Below, piece by piece: positions 7,438 through 18,677 of a DNA stretch of 23,278 bases. The first letter of the stretch is position 1; each line of letters opens with the position of its first letter. The notes beneath the pieces are model-generated. The model was not told where the DNA came from. It made no database searches and was given only the letters and a program-made list of their open reading frames with translations. The DNA comes from an uncultured Clostridia bacterium. Its GTDB lineage: Bacteria > Bacillota_A > Clostridia > TANB77 > CAG-508. A program made the position numbers and the translations under genes. The stretch spans positions 1 through 23,278 of the forward strand of contig CANQLP010000018.1 of the NCBI GenBank assembly GCA_947624725.1. Direction: 5' to 3'.

Positions 7438-8868
7438 TTAGACATTGACTTCTACATTTATATTCTCTACTAAATGCTCATATTTTTTAAGTATTGGATT
7501 AACTTCTGTATCTATAAATTCCTCCACTTGTTTTGGAGCTCTTCCACACAAGTTATCTGGATTTAATATTTCTAAAATCTGTTCTTTTGAAAATCCAAAA
7601 CTTGCATCATTTGCAATTCTATCAACTAAATCATTTGGCTTACCATTCTCTTTTACTTCTTTTGCAGCTGCCATTGAATGTACTCTTATTTTTTCATGTA
7701 ATTCCTGTCTATCTCCCCCATTTAAAACAGCCTTCATAAGTATTTCTTCTGTTCCCATAAATGGAAGCTCTTGCATAAGGTTAGATTTTATTACATTTTT
7801 ATATACGACTATTCCCGATGTTATATTTGCATACAATATAAGTATGCCATCTACTCCTAAAAATGCCTCTGGAACGCAAATTCGTTTATTTGCAGAGTCA
7901 TCTAATGTTCTCTCTAACCATTGTGTAGCTGCTGTAATTGCTGGATCTTCTGCTAAGACCATAACATGTCTTGAAAGTGAGTTTATTCTTTCAGATCTCA
8001 TAGGATTTCTTTTATATGCCATTGCAGATGAACCGATTTGTCCTTTTTCAAATGGCTCCTCTAATTCTTTTTCATGTTGTAAAAGTCTCATGTCATTTGC
8101 AAATTTAGATGCACTCTGTGCAATAGATGAAAGAAGATTTAATACTCTTGCATCCAATTTTCTTGTATATGTTTGACCTGATACCGCAAATACTTTTTTA
8201 AATCCCATCTTCTCTGCAATTTTACCGTCTATTTGTTTTACTTTCTCTTCATCTTTAAATAACTTCATAAAGCTTTCTTGTGTTCCAGTTGTACCTTTGC
8301 AGCCTAAAAGCTTTAAATTACTTTGTACAAATTCTAATTCTTCTAAATCCTCTAATAAATCTTGCATCCAAAGTGTTGCTCTCTTGCCTACTGTTGTAAG
8401 CTGAGCTGGTTGAAAATGTGTATATCCAAGGCAAGTTACATCTTTATTTTCCAATGCGAATTTTTTCAAATTTGAAATAACAAGGACTAGTTTTTGTTTT
8501 ATAATTTCAAGTGCCTCGTTCATTATAATTACATCGCTATTGTCTGTAACAAAGCAAGATGTTGCTCCAAGGTGAATAATTCCTTTAGCTGATGGACATT
8601 TTGTTCCAAATTCATAAACATGTGCCATTACATCATGTCTACATTCACTTTCTCTCTTTTTTACTACATCATAATCTATATCGTTTATATGTTCCTTCAT
8701 TTCTTGTATTTGTTCATCTGTTATATCAATTCCAAGCTCCTTTTCTGTCTCTGCAAGTGCAACCCAAAGCTTTCTCCATGTGCTATACTTATTATCAGAT
8801 GACCATACTTCGTTCATCTCTTTACTTGCATATCTACTACTAAGTGGTGTAACATATATTTTTTCCAT
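7438..8868 (-). CDS. purB: Adenylosuccinate lyase
   Basis: Cleaves fumarate from SAICAR and from adenylosuccinate, so it acts in both the IMP and AMP branches. 476 aa, with the fumarase/aspartase superfamily signature G-S-S-A-M-A-Y-K-R-N-P near residue 285 and the catalytic-His region T-S-C-F-V-T-D-N near 104 (the T-H-F-Q-P-A-Q segment follows near 165). ATG with AAAGGAGGAATAAGTT upstream. It is divergent from purA, which makes its second substrate. All CGG triplets in it lie across codon boundaries. Confidence 0.96.
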   Translation of the reverse strand: MEKIYVTPLSSRYASKEMNEVWSSDNKYSTWRKLWVALAETEKELGIDITDEQIQEMKEHINDIDYDVVKKRESECRHDVMAHVYEFGTKCPSAKGIIHLGATSCFVTDNSDVIIMNEALEIIKQKLVLVISNLKKFALENKDVTCLGYTHFQPAQLTTVGKRATLWMQDLLEDLEELEFVQSNLKLLGCKGTTGTQESFMKLFKDEEKVKQIDGKIAEKMGFKKVFAVSGQTYTRKLDARVLNLLSSIAQSASKFANDMRLLQHEKELEEPFEKGQIGSSAMAYKRNPMRSERINSLSRHVMVLAEDPAITAATQWLERTLDDSANKRICVPEAFLGVDGILILYANITSGIVVYKNVIKSNLMQELPFMGTEEILMKAVLNGGDRQELHEKIRVHSMAAAKEVKENGKPNDLVDRIANDASFGFSKEQILEILNPDNLCGRAPKQVEEFIDTEVNPILKKYEHLVENINVEVNV

Positions 8869-8897
8869 AACTTATTCCTCCTTTAGACAACATAAAT

Positions 8898-8926
8898 ATT
8901 TTATCATATACAGAAGAAAAAGTCTA
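8898..8926 (-). promoter_or_regulatory. Probable purB promoter
   Basis: Minus strand TAGACT (8926-8921), 17 bp, TAAAAT (8903-8898), about 20 bp before the ribosome site. Confidence 0.5.
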
Positions 8927-8997
8927 GTTGATTTCTTTTGCTTTTTGACATATTTATCAAATTTCGACAATTTATTTCATTTTTTGCCCTGTTTTGC

Positions 8998-10331
<1,334 letters not shown>

Positions 10332-10354
10332 ATATATAAAGAGTAATATAATTT

Positions 10355-10396
10355 AAAAACAGCGATAAGATAAAAACATCTTATCACTGTTTTTTT
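10355..10396. terminator. Bidirectional terminator between purA and the 113-aa gene
   Basis: Long stem AAAAACAGCGATAAGAT / ATCTTATCACTGTTTTT (one mismatch), six-base loop, T tracts on both strands. Confidence 0.82.
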
Positions 10397-10402
10397 TGCT
10401 AA

Positions 10403-10744
10403 CTACTCCTCTTCCATTTTCAGGAAGAAGATTTCCGCTGGCTCATCAAACATAGCCCTAAATGCTATATCTGACGCATCAATCTGTGTTACTAAGAAAT
10501 AATTGAAGATAGCTCTTCTGGTGTCCAGAAATAATGTTGTTGCCGGATATTTATCAGTTTTACTCCAAGAGAACACCTTAATATTATTATCTCCCCACAA
10601 TCTTTCGTAGTCAGCGGTGTCTTTCATTTTCCGCACTACACTTGAATGCATAAAAATCCATGCATTCTTTGTACGGTCGCCCAATTCAGCTAAAACATCT
10701 AATGGGCATTTGTCCTTTGGTACAATTGTTACTTCCCTCTTCAT
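10403..10744 (-). CDS. Hypothetical 113-aa protein, probably acquired
   Basis: Not recognised. ATG at 10744 chosen over the upstream ATG because AAGGAGGGTAAC lies directly before it. The product is soluble, mixed alpha/beta, beginning K-R-E-V-T-I-V-P-K-D-K-C-P and ending acidic (E-E-E). Base composition is more GC-rich than the neighbours, and it stands alone between a good promoter and a shared terminator. It has one in-phase CGG (codon 38, 10633-10631, V-V-R-K-M) that must be read as a triplet; a +1 shift would give GGA AAA TGA and end the protein at about 39 aa. Like the gene at 7162 it sits between two native convergent or tandem units and looks like an insertion of foreign DNA. Confidence 0.6.
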   Translation of the reverse strand: MKREVTIVPKDKCPLDVLAELGDRTKNAWIFMHSSVVRKMKDTADYERLWGDNNIKVFSWSKTDKYPATTLFLDTRRAIFNYFLVTQIDASDIAFRAMFDEPAEIFFLKMEEE

Positions 10745-10818
10745 GTTACCCTCCTTAACTTGTTTTTTTGATAACACGCACCAATTACAACTTATGAGAT
10801 ATTACTCACAATAAATTC

Positions 10819-10847
10819 ATTATATATCATTTTACATAATTTTGCAA
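10819..10847 (-). promoter_or_regulatory. Promoter of the 113-aa gene
   Basis: Minus strand TTGCAA (10847-10842), 17 bp, TATAAT (10824-10819); the leader to the ATG is about 70 nt. Confidence 0.6.
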
Positions 10848-10870
10848 TACAATATATTTATTAAAATAGA

Positions 10871-13478
10871 TTACTTGTCATATTTCCCATAGTAACTTTC
10901 AAGTAATATTTCTTTAAGCTCTGTAACTAGAGGAAGTCTTGGGTTTGCTGTTGTACACTGGTCTTCAAATGCCTTGTCTGCAAGCATATCTAGTTTTTCT
11001 AAAAATTCTTTTTCGTTTATTCCCTCTTCTTTTAAAGTACTTGGTATTCCAAGTTTTTTATTTAAGTCTTGTACTGCTTTGATTAATGATTCTACTCCTT
11101 CTTTTGTAGTTGACGCTTTAAGTCCCATTCTTTTTGCAAGTTTTGCATATTTTTCATCTGCTATAAAATACTCATATTTAGGGAATGAAACAAATTTTGT
11201 AGGCTTTGTGCTATTATATTTTATTACATATGGAAGAAGAATTGCATTTGCTCTACCATGTGCTATATGGAACTCTCCACCAAGTTTATGTGCAAGAGAA
11301 TGGTTTATTCCTAAAAATGCATTTGTAAATGCCATACCTGCAATTGTACTTGCATTATGCATCTTTTCTCTAGCTTCTCTATTTGTTCCATCTTCATATG
11401 CAACAGGCAAATAATTGTACACAAGCTCTACTGCTTTTTCAGCCAAACCATCTGTATAATCTGATGCCATATTTGATACATAGCTTTCTATTGCATGTGT
11501 TAAAACATCCATTCCTGTATCTGCTGTAATTTTCTTTGGAAGAGACATAACAAGGTCTGGATCAACTATTGCAATATCAGGTGTTAACTCATAATCTGCA
11601 AGTGGATATTTTATATTTTTAGTTTTATCTGTTATAACTGCAAATGATGTTACCTCTGAGCCTGTTCCTGATGTGGTCGGTATTGCCACCATTTTCGCTT
11701 TTCCGCCAAGTTTTGGGAACTTATAGGTTCTTTTTCGTATATCCATAAATTTTAGTTTTAAACCTTCTATATCGGCTTCTGGGTGTTCATAGAAAAGCCA
11801 CATTCCGTTTTGCAGCATCTATTGGGCTTCCACCACCTAGAGCTATAATTACATCTGGTTTAAACTTATTCATCTCTTCTATTCCTCTTTTAATTGTATC
11901 AAAAGAAGGATCTGATTCTACATCAGAAAATATTTCTGAGTGTACATAGTCATTTCTTTTTCTTAAATGATATAATATTTTGTCTACATATCCAAGACTT
12001 ACCATAGATTCATCTGTTACTATAAATGCTCTTGTAATATTTGGCATTTTCTCTAAGTAGCCAATTGAACCAGCTTCAAAATAAATCTTTTCTGGAATTT
12101 TAAACCATTGCATATTAACACGCCTCTTTGCAACTCTTTTTATATTTATAAGGTTAACTGATGATACATTTGCAGTTGTAGAATTTCCTCCAAATGTACC
12201 ACAACCTAGTGTTAATGATGGCATATTGGTATTATATATATCCCCTATCGCACCATGTGTTGATGGAGAATTTACTATGATTCTTCCGAACTTTTACTCT
12301 ATTTGAAAATTCTTGTATAGTTTCTTCGTTTTCTGAATGAATTACTGCTGAATGTCCAAGTCCTCCAAATTCTATCAATTTCTCAGCAAGTTCTATTGCT
12401 CTATCTTTGCTACTTGCTGTATAGTAAGATAAGACTGGACTTAATTTTTCTTTAGAGAAAGGATATCCGAGGCCCTACTCCACTTTGAGGTACAACTAAT
12501 ACTTTAGTTGTCTCAGGAATATTTATTCCTGCAATTTTCGCAATATTTGCTGGGCTTTGACCTGCAATTTCAGAGATTAACTTCTCTTCTTTAAACATTG
12601 CTTTTTCTAGCTTTTCTGTTTCTTCTTTATTTGTAAAATAACAATCCGCTTCCTTCATTAATTTTTCAAATTCTTTTGCAATTTCTTTATCTACAATAAC
12701 AGCCTGTTCTGATGCACAAATCATACCATTATCAAAAGATTTTGAAAGAACTAAGTCTGTTACAGCAGTTTTAAGTTTTGCTGTTTTATCAATATAGCAA
12801 GGCACATTTCCGAGGTCCTACACCAAGAGCAGGTTTACCACATGAATACGCAGATTTTACCATTCCTGTTCCACCTGTTGCAAGAATTAAACTTACATCA
12901 GGATGATTCATAAGGGCTCTTGTAGCTTCTATTGACGGCTTATCTATCCACAAAATACAGTCTTCTGGTGCTCCTGCACTTACTGCTGCATCTCTTAAAA
13001 TTCTTGCAGTTTCAACACTACATTTTTGTGCAGATGGATGAAATCCAAATACTATTACATTTCTTGTTTTGGCTGCTATAAGTGATTTAAACATTGTAGT
13101 AGATGTAGGATTTGTAACAGGTGTGACCCCTGCAATTATTCCAATTGGCTCTGCAATTTCTTCATAACCTTCTTCTTCATTATCTCTTATAACCCCTACC
13201 GTCTTATCGTATTTTATGCTATGATAGATATATTCAGATGCAAACATATTCTTTGTAATTTTATCTTCATAGATTCCACGCTTTGTCTCTTCTACAGCCA
13301 TTTTTGCAAGTCTCATATGGTTTTCTAATGCTGCCATTGCCATTTTTTTTGTAATATTGTCTACTGTTTCTTGGTCAAGTTCCATATATTGTTCAGATGC
13401 CTTTTTTGCTCTCTTCATCAAGTCGTCTACCATTTTCTGAACTTCTTCTTGTTCTTTTTTAGTCATTTCTTTTGCCAT
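10871..13478 (-). CDS. adhE: Bifunctional acetaldehyde-CoA/alcohol dehydrogenase AdhE, with four +1 shifts at CGG
   Basis: Reduces acetyl-CoA to acetaldehyde and then ethanol, regenerating NAD+ in fermentation. Conventional translation gives five fragments. Skipping the C at 12812, 12469, 12288 and 11807 (each the first base of an in-phase CGG) joins 222+114+60+160+311 codons into 867 aa, normal for AdhE. The N-terminal CoA-acylating aldehyde dehydrogenase domain includes T-G-G-T-G-M-V near residue 204, G-V-G-P-(G)-N-V-P restored by shift 1, the catalytic Cys about 254 in M-I-C-A-S-E-Q, and G-V-G-P-(G)-Y-P-F restored by shift 2. After the linker, the iron-dependent alcohol dehydrogenase domain has [10 protein letters not shown](G)-M-W at shift 4, the [15 protein letters not shown] metal-ligand segment and [19 protein letters not shown]. 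Every other position is intact, which argues strongly against decay. Confidence 0.93.
11804..11807 (-). other. +1 frameshift site CGG-A in adhE (fourth)
   Basis: Zero-frame GCA AAA CGG AAT; skipping the C gives AAA GGA ATG TGG (K-G-M-W), continuing the D-A-A-K-x-M-W motif of the iron alcohol dehydrogenase domain. Confidence 0.85.
12285..12288 (-). other. +1 frameshift site CGG-A in adhE (third)
   Basis: Zero-frame AAA GTT CGG AAG AAT; skipping the C gives GTT GGA AGA ATC (V-G-R-I). The 12-nt core GTTCGGAAGAAT is identical to the second plsX site. Confidence 0.85.
12466..12469 (-). other. +1 frameshift site CGG-A in adhE (second)
   Basis: Zero-frame GGG CCT CGG ATA; skipping the C gives CCT GGA TAT CCT (P-G-Y-P). 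Confidence 0.85.
12809..12812 (-). other. +1 frameshift site CGG-A in adhE (first)
   Basis: Zero-frame GGA CCT CGG AAA; skipping the C gives CCT GGA AAT GTG (P-G-N-V), the conserved G-P-G-N motif of CoA-acylating aldehyde dehydrogenases. This is strong evidence that the residue inserted is Gly, not Arg. Confidence 0.9.
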
Positions 13479-13561
13479 TTTCTCTCACTCCTTCTTTTGT
13501 GTTTTAGTATATGATTTTTTTCTATATTAATGCATTAGTATTTCTACTTTTTTCAGAAAAT

Positions 13562-13590
13562 ATTTTATCATTCTTAAAATAATTTATCAA
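13562..13590 (-). promoter_or_regulatory. Probable adhE promoter
   Basis: Minus strand TTGATA (13590-13585), 17 bp, TAAAAT (13567-13562). I see no Rex-type TTGTTAAN4TTAACAA box in the leader. Confidence 0.5.
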
Positions 13591-13616
13591 TATTTAAATA
13601 CAAAAAACTGCAACAT

Positions 13617-13650
13617 AAAAACGCTTAAAAGTATTCTTAAGCGTTTTTTA
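13617..13650. terminator. Terminator after acpP
   Basis: Stem AAAAACGCTTAA / TTAAGCGTTTTT with an eight-base loop; on the minus strand it ends in a T tract and closes the plsX-acpP unit 18 bp after the acpP stop. Confidence 0.8.
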
Positions 13651-13667
13651 TGTATTATCTTTTTCTT

Positions 13668-13907
13668 TTATTGATTATTTTTAATGTATTCTACTACATC
13701 ATTTACTGTAACTATTTTTTCTGCATCACTATCTGGAATTTCCATATCAAATTCTTCTTCAAGAGACATTATTAATTCTACTATATCCAAAGAATCAGCT
13801 CCTAAATCATCGATAAATGAGCTTTCAAGTGTTACAGTATTTTCTGCAACTCCTAGTTGTTCAACTATAATTTCCTTTACTTTGTCAAAAACTTCTTCTG
13901 AATTCAT
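13668..13907 (-). CDS. acpP: Acyl carrier protein
   Basis: Carries growing acyl chains on a 4'-phosphopantetheine arm. 79 aa, strongly acidic. The arm attaches to Ser in [10 protein letters not shown] (near residue 39), matching the family D-S-L motif. AAGGAGGGTATATAAA precedes the ATG. It lies 85 bp downstream of plsX in the usual plsX-acpP order. No CGG. Confidence 0.97.
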   Translation of the reverse strand: MNSEEVFDKVKEIIVEQLGVAENTVTLESSFIDDLGADSLDIVELIMSLEEEFDMEIPDSDAEKIVTVNDVVEYIKNNQ

Positions 13908-13992
13908 TTTATATACCCTCCTTAAACATAATTTTCAAATTCATCTTCCTTCTAAAAGATATTATATATTGCTCAATTTGTCAAGCCTTTTT

Positions 13993-15015
13993 TTATATTT
14001 TTTCAAATTCTTCTATCATCTTTTCAACTGCTTTGTTTTCTACAAACTGTTCTGCCTGTTTTATTGTAAAATAAAATAGATATTCATCTGAACTTCCATG
14101 TGCTTTTACTACTGGTTTTTTTACTCCTAAAAATAGCGCACCACCGTATTCTTTATAATCTACAGTTTTCGCAAATCTCTTTATTGCAGGCATACAAGGA
14201 ATCGCAGCAAGTGTTGATAAAAAGTTCTTTTTTAAACTTTCAGTCAAAGTCCTCTTAACAAACTTTCCAAGTCCTTCTATTGCCTTTAAAAATACATTTC
14301 CAGTAAATCCATCAGTAACAAGTACATCTATTTCTCCAGTAAAGGCATCTCTTCCTTCTACATTGCCTACGAAGTTTATATTTAATTCATCTGCCTTTTC
14401 TTTTAATAACTGATAACTTGTTTTTGTAAGTTCATTTCCTTTTGTTTCTTCTGTTCCGATATTTAAAAGTCCAATTCTTGGGTTTTCTATTTTATATGTA
14501 TTTTTTAGATATATACTAGACATCTGTGCAAATTGTAAAAGATTAATTGGTTTACAATTTGTATTTGATCCTGCATCAATTAAAAGAAGTCTACTTTTGT
14601 ACGCAGGAAGGATTCCGAGCAAGTGCTGGTCTATCTATTCCTTTTATTCTTCCGAACTAAAAGTGTAGCACCAGTCAGAAGTGCTCCAGAGTTTCCAGCT
14701 GAAATAAATACATCGCCCTTTCCTTCTTTTAAAAGGTTAAATCCGAACTACCATAGAAGAATCTTTTTTGTGTTTTATTGCAACTGTTGGAACATCTTCC
14801 ATCTCGATTACCTCTGTTGTATTATGAATTTTAATATTACTTGCAACTTCTTCTATTTTATCTTTACCATAAAATTCTTTTACTTTTTTATTTATTATAT
14901 CTTCTATGCCTATTAAACAAATTTCAGCCTTAATTTCAGATGCTGCTTTTACTGCACCTTTTATTACTGCATCTGGTGCATTGTCTCCACCCATTGCATC
15001 TACTAATATTATCAT
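13993..15015 (-). CDS. plsX: Phosphate acyltransferase PlsX, with three +1 shifts at CGG
   Basis: Makes acyl-phosphate from acyl-ACP, the substrate for PlsY in phospholipid synthesis; peripheral membrane enzyme. Conventional frames give an N-terminal piece (15015-14737), an uncovered middle and a C-terminal piece (to 13993). Skipping the C at 14745, 14654 and 14617 joins 90+30+12+207 codons into 339 aa, the family length. The restored middle reads V-V-(G)-F-N-L-L-K-E-G-K-G-D, I-S-A-G-N-S-G-A-L-L-T-G-A-T, then V-(G)-R-I-K-G-I-D-R-P-A-L-A-(G)-I-L-P, all textbook PlsX. The N-terminus M-I-I-L-V-D-A-M-G-G-D-N-A-P and V-T-D-G-F-T-G-N-V are also diagnostic. Three shifts in 132 nt leave segments of only 30 and 12 codons between them. 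It is upstream of acpP. Confidence 0.93.
14614..14617 (-). other. +1 frameshift site CGG-A in plsX (third)
   Basis: Zero-frame CTT GCT CGG AAT; skipping the C gives GCT GGA ATC CTT (A-G-I-L). Confidence 0.85.
14651..14654 (-). other. +1 frameshift site CGG-A in plsX (second)
   Basis: Zero-frame TTA GTT CGG AAG AAT; skipping the C gives GTT GGA AGA ATA (V-G-R-I). Confidence 0.85.
14742..14745 (-). other. +1 frameshift site CGG-A in plsX (first)
   Basis: Zero-frame GTA GTT CGG ATT TAA; skipping the C gives GTT GGA TTT AAC (V-G-F-N). A stop lies two codons after CGG in frame zero. Confidence 0.87.
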
Positions 15016-15112
15016 TTTTCAAATTCCCTTCACTTTTATATTTTATTTATTTAAGATATATTTTGTACTTATCCATTTTATTATTATTTTGAAAAAAAAG
15101 CAATATATTTTT

Positions 15113-15148
15113 ATAAAAAAACAAGGAATCCATTTAAGAATCCCTTGT
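15113..15148 (-). terminator. Terminator after tuf
   Basis: Minus strand stem ACAAGGGATT / GATTCCTTGT (wobble pairs), loop of about seven bases, then a long T tract. It follows the tuf stop by 25 bp. Confidence 0.7.
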
Positions 15149-15173
15149 CCTTTATATTATGCTTAAATTCAAA

Positions 15174-16376
15174 TTAAGCAATGATTTCTGAAACGATACC
15201 AGAACCTACTGTTCTACCACCTTCACGAATAGCGAATCTTAATCCTTTTTCAATAGCGATAGGTGTAATAAGTTCGATTGTCATTGTTACATTATCTCCT
15301 GGCATAACCATTTCTGTTCCAGCAGGTAATTCAATAACACCTGTAACATCTGTTGTTCTGAAATAGAATTGTGGTCTATATCCATTGAAAAATGGTGTAT
15401 GTCTTCCACCCTCTTCTTTTGTAAGGATGTAAACTTCTGATTTGAATTTTGTATGTGGATTGATTGTTCCAGGTTTAGCTAATACTTGACCTCTTTCAAC
15501 TTCGTTTCTTTGAGTTCCTCTTAATAATGCTCCTGCATTATCTCCAGCTTGAGCTGAATCAAGTGATTTTCTGAACATTTCTAGTCCTGTAACAACTGTC
15601 TTCTTTCTTTCTGTTGTAAGACCGATTATTTCAACTTCTTCACCAACTTTGATAACTCCTCTTTCAACACGACCTGTAACAACTGTTCCACGACCTGTAA
15701 TTGTCATAACATCTTCGATTGGCATTAAGAATGGTTGGTCAGTTGGTCTGTCTGGTGTTGGTATATAGCTATCAACTGCATCCATTAATTCATGAATACA
15801 TTGATATTCTGGTGCATTTGGATCTTGTGATGTAGATTCTAGTACTTTTAAAGAAGAACCTTTAATTATTGGAATCTCATCTCCTGGGAAATCATAGCTT
15901 GAAAGTAAGTCTCTAACTTCCATTTCAACTAACTCTAATAATTCTGGATCATCTACTTGATCACATTTGTTTAAGTAAACAACGATGTATTTAACACCAA
16001 CTTGTCTAGCAAGTAGGATATGCTCTCTTGTTTGAGGCATTGGTCCATCTGCTGCTGAAACAACTAGGATTGCACCATCCATTTGAGCTGCACCTGTAAT
16101 CATGTTCTTTACATAGTCTGCGTGTCCTGGGCAGTCAACATGTGCATAGTGTCTATTTGCTGTTTCATATTCAACATGTGCTGTGTTAATTGTGATTCCT
16201 CTTGCCTTTTCCTCTGGTGCTCCATCGATTTGATCATAAGCTGTATATTGTGCTTTTCCTTCTAATCCAAGCACTTTAGTAATAGCTGCTGTTGTTGTTG
16301 TTTTTCCATGGTCAACATGGCCGATTGTACCAATGTTAACGTGTGGTTTTGTTCTTTCAAATTTAGCTTTTGCCAT
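15174..16376 (-). CDS. tuf: Elongation factor Tu
   Basis: GTPase delivering aminoacyl-tRNA to the ribosomal A site. 400 aa. G1 G-H-V-D-H-G-K-T near residue 19, effector R-G-I-T-I near 60, D-C-P-G-H near 82, N-K-C-D near 137, and the C-terminal barrels ending in V-G-S-G-I-V. ATG with AAAGGAGG. Last gene of the rpsL-rpsG-fusA-tuf series. Its CGG triplets lie only across codon boundaries (ATC GGT, ATC GGC), so this highly expressed gene has no shift site. Confidence 0.98.
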   Translation of the reverse strand: MAKAKFERTKPHVNIGTIGHVDHGKTTTTAAITKVLGLEGKAQYTAYDQIDGAPEEKARGITINTAHVEYETANRHYAHVDCPGHADYVKNMITGAAQMDGAILVVSAADGPMPQTREHILLARQVGVKYIVVYLNKCDQVDDPELLELVEMEVRDLLSSYDFPGDEIPIIKGSSLKVLESTSQDPNAPEYQCIHELMDAVDSYIPTPDRPTDQPFLMPIEDVMTITGRGTVVTGRVERGVIKVGEEVEIIGLTTERKKTVVTGLEMFRKSLDSAQAGDNAGALLRGTQRNEVERGQVLAKPGTINPHTKFKSEVYILTKEEGGRHTPFFNGYRPQFYFRTTDVTGVIELPAGTEMVMPGDNVTMTIELITPIAIEKGLRFAIREGGRTVGSGIVSEIIA

Positions 16377-16398
16377 TTTTAAAATCCTCCTTTAAATT

Positions 16399-16416
16399 TG
16401 TCAATTTAATTTGACA
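16399..16416. repeat. Palindrome just upstream of the tuf ribosome site
   Basis: TGTCAATTTAATTTGACA, an inverted repeat TGTCAA/TTGACA with a six-base AT centre. Possible operator or promoter remnant; meaning unknown. Confidence 0.5.
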
Positions 16417-16450
16417 TTGTTTATTTTTAAATTTAATGACTTAATTTATG

Positions 16451-16493
16451 AACACTTGCATTTTATAACATTTTTGCAAAAAATGCAAGTGTT
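16451..16493. repeat. 14-bp inverted repeat between fusA and tuf
   Basis: AACACTTGCATTTT (16451-16464) and AAAATGCAAGTGTT (16480-16493) pair perfectly around a 15-nt loop. No T tract follows the right arm on the minus strand, so it looks like an intercistronic processing or stability hairpin, not a terminator. Confidence 0.7.
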
Positions 16494-16529
16494 ATTTAAT
16501 ATTTTACCTAAATCATACATGATTTATAA

Positions 16530-18614
16530 CTATTCTTCTTTTTTAGCTCTTGATGCAATTATTGTTTCAAGAACTGATTTTGGAACTTCTTCATAATGGC
16601 TAGGTTCCATTGCATAAGTTCCTCTACCTTGTGTCTTAGAACGTAAGTCTGTTGCATAACCAAACATTTCTGAAAGTGGAATAAATCCTCTTATTATTTG
16701 GCTACCATTTCTTGCTTCCATTCCTTCCATTCTTCCACGTCTTGAGTTAATATCTCCGATAACGTCTCCCATATATTCTTCTGGTACTGTTACTTCAACT
16801 CTCATTATAGGCTCAAGTATAACTGATTTACCTTTCTTAGCTCCCTCTTTGAAAGCCATAGAGCCTGCAATTTTGAATGCCATTTCTGAAGAGTCTACAT
16901 CATGGTAAGAACCATCAACTAATGTAGCTTTAAAGTCAATAACTGGATATCCAGCAAGAACTCCTGATTCTGCTGCCTCTCTAATTCCTTCTTCTACTGG
17001 TTTAATATATTCTTTTGGAACAACACCACCTACGATCTTGCTCTCAAATTCTATACCTTTTCCTGGCTCTAATGGTTCCATCTCTATCCATACGTGACCA
17101 TATTGTCCACGTCCACCTGATTGACGAATGAATTTTCCTTCAACCTTAACAGCTTCTCTAATTGTTTCTTTGTATGCAACTTGTGGTTTACCTACATTAC
17201 ATTCAACCTTGAACTCTCTTTTTAATCTATCAACAATTATGTCTAGGTGTAACTCACCCATACCTGCTATAATTGTTTGTCCTGTTTCATGGTCTGTATA
17301 TGTTTTAAATGTTGGATCCTCTTCTGCAAGTTTTGCAAGAGCTATACCCATTTTCTCTTGAGCAACTTTATCCTTAGGCTCTATTGCTATATCAATAACT
17401 GGCTCTGGGAATTCCATAGATTCAAGTATAACAGGGTGATTCATATCACATAATGTATCTCCTGTTGTTACTTCTTTTAATCCAACTGCTGCTGCTATAT
17501 CTCCAGAATATACTTTTTCTATATCCTCTCTGTGATTTGCATGCATTTGAAGTAATCTACCAATTCTCTCTTTTTTATCTTTATTTGCATTTAAAACTGT
17601 TGAACCTGATGTTAAAGTTCCTGAATATACTCTCATGAAGCATAATTTTCCAACGAATGGGTCAGTTGCAATCTTGAATGCTAATGCTGAGAAAGGTTCA
17701 TCATCAGAAGCTATTCTGTCTTCTTCTTCTCCATCAAGATTTTTTCCTCTAATAGCAGGAATATCTATTGGAGATGGCATATAATCTATAACTGCATTCA
17801 ATAACTCTTGAACACCTTTATTTTTATATGAAGAGCCACAGCATACTGGAACTACTTTATTTGCAATTGTTCCAATACGAAGTCCTTTTTTTATCTCGGC
17901 TTCTGTCAATTCTTCTCCATCTAGATATTTCATCATTAATTCATCATCTTGTTCAGCAGCAGCTTCTACCATTTTTGCTCTGTATTCTTCTGCTTTTGCT
18001 TTTAATTCTTCTGGTATATCAGTTTCTTCTATATCTTTTCCTAAATCATCTTTATGAATAAATGCTCTCATCTTTATTAAATCAACTATTCCTTGGAAAG
18101 TATCTTCAGCTCCTATTGGTAGTTGAATTGGAACAGCATTAGCATTTAATCTATTTCTCATCTGGTCAATACAATTATAGAAGTTTGCACCTGTTATATC
18201 CATTTTATTTACATAAGCCATTCTTGGAACATGATATTTATCAGCTTGACGCCAAACTGTTTCAGATTGTGGTTGAACTCCACCTTTAGCACAAAATACA
18301 GTAACACTTCCGTCTAATACTCTTAAAGATCTTTCAACTTCAACAGTAAAATCAACATGTCCTGGTGTATCAATTATATTGATTCTGTGGTTTAGCCAAA
18401 AGCATGTTGTTGCAGCTGAAGTTATTGTTATACCTCTTTCTTGCTCTTGTACCATCCAGTCCATAGTTGCTTCACCTTCATGAACCTCTCCTATCTTATG
18501 AGTTTTTCCAGTATAGAAAAGAATTCTTTCAGTTGTTGTAGTTTTTCCTGCATCTATGTGTGCCATTATTCCTATATTTCTTGTTTTTTCTAGTGAATAT
18601 TGTCTGTTTGACAC
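16530..18614 (-). CDS. fusA: Elongation factor G
   Basis: GTPase that catalyses translocation and, with RRF, ribosome recycling. 694 aa. G1 [11 protein letters not shown] near residue 17, D-T-P-G-H-V-D-F near 83, N-K-M-D near 137; domain IV has the [12 protein letters not shown] segment near 503. GTG start (18614) with AAAGGAG upstream. Its three CGG or CCG-strand triplets are all out of codon phase, and no recoding is needed. EF-G sets the reading-frame step of the ribosome, so it would be worth comparing with relatives in view of the frameshifting, but I see no odd residue in the motifs. Confidence 0.98.
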   Translation of the reverse strand: MSNRQYSLEKTRNIGIMAHIDAGKTTTTERILFYTGKTHKIGEVHEGEATMDWMVQEQERGITITSAATTCFWLNHRINIIDTPGHVDFTVEVERSLRVLDGSVTVFCAKGGVQPQSETVWRQADKYHVPRMAYVNKMDITGANFYNCIDQMRNRLNANAVPIQLPIGAEDTFQGIVDLIKMRAFIHKDDLGKDIEETDIPEELKAKAEEYRAKMVEAAAEQDDELMMKYLDGEELTEAEIKKGLRIGTIANKVVPVCCGSSYKNKGVQELLNAVIDYMPSPIDIPAIRGKNLDGEEEDRIASDDEPFSALAFKIATDPFVGKLCFMRVYSGTLTSGSTVLNANKDKKERIGRLLQMHANHREDIEKVYSGDIAAAVGLKEVTTGDTLCDMNHPVILESMEFPEPVIDIAIEPKDKVAQEKMGIALAKLAEEDPTFKTYTDHETGQTIIAGMGELHLDIIVDRLKREFKVECNVGKPQVAYKETIREAVKVEGKFIRQSGGRGQYGHVWIEMEPLEPGKGIEFESKIVGGVVPKEYIKPVEEGIREAAESGVLAGYPVIDFKATLVDGSYHDVDSSEMAFKIAGSMAFKEGAKKGKSVILEPIMRVEVTVPEEYMGDVIGDINSRRGRMEGMEARNGSQIIRGFIPLSEMFGYATDLRSKTQGRGTYAMEPSHYEEVPKSVLETIIASRAKKEE

Positions 18615-18677
18615 GGTCTTTTATCTCCTTTCTTATTTTAAGTTCATTCGTAAATTATTTCTAATTTTCTAAATTTT

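Noticed and set aside
12224..12452. Reading the adhE fragments as separate small genes
   Set aside because: The fragments join seamlessly at CGGN and none has its own ribosome site.
10871..13478. adhE, plsX, rsmH, purA and rsmA as pseudogenes
   Set aside because: All are housekeeping genes with full conservation on both sides of each break and only one kind of lesion; decay would give mixed indels, stops and missense changes.
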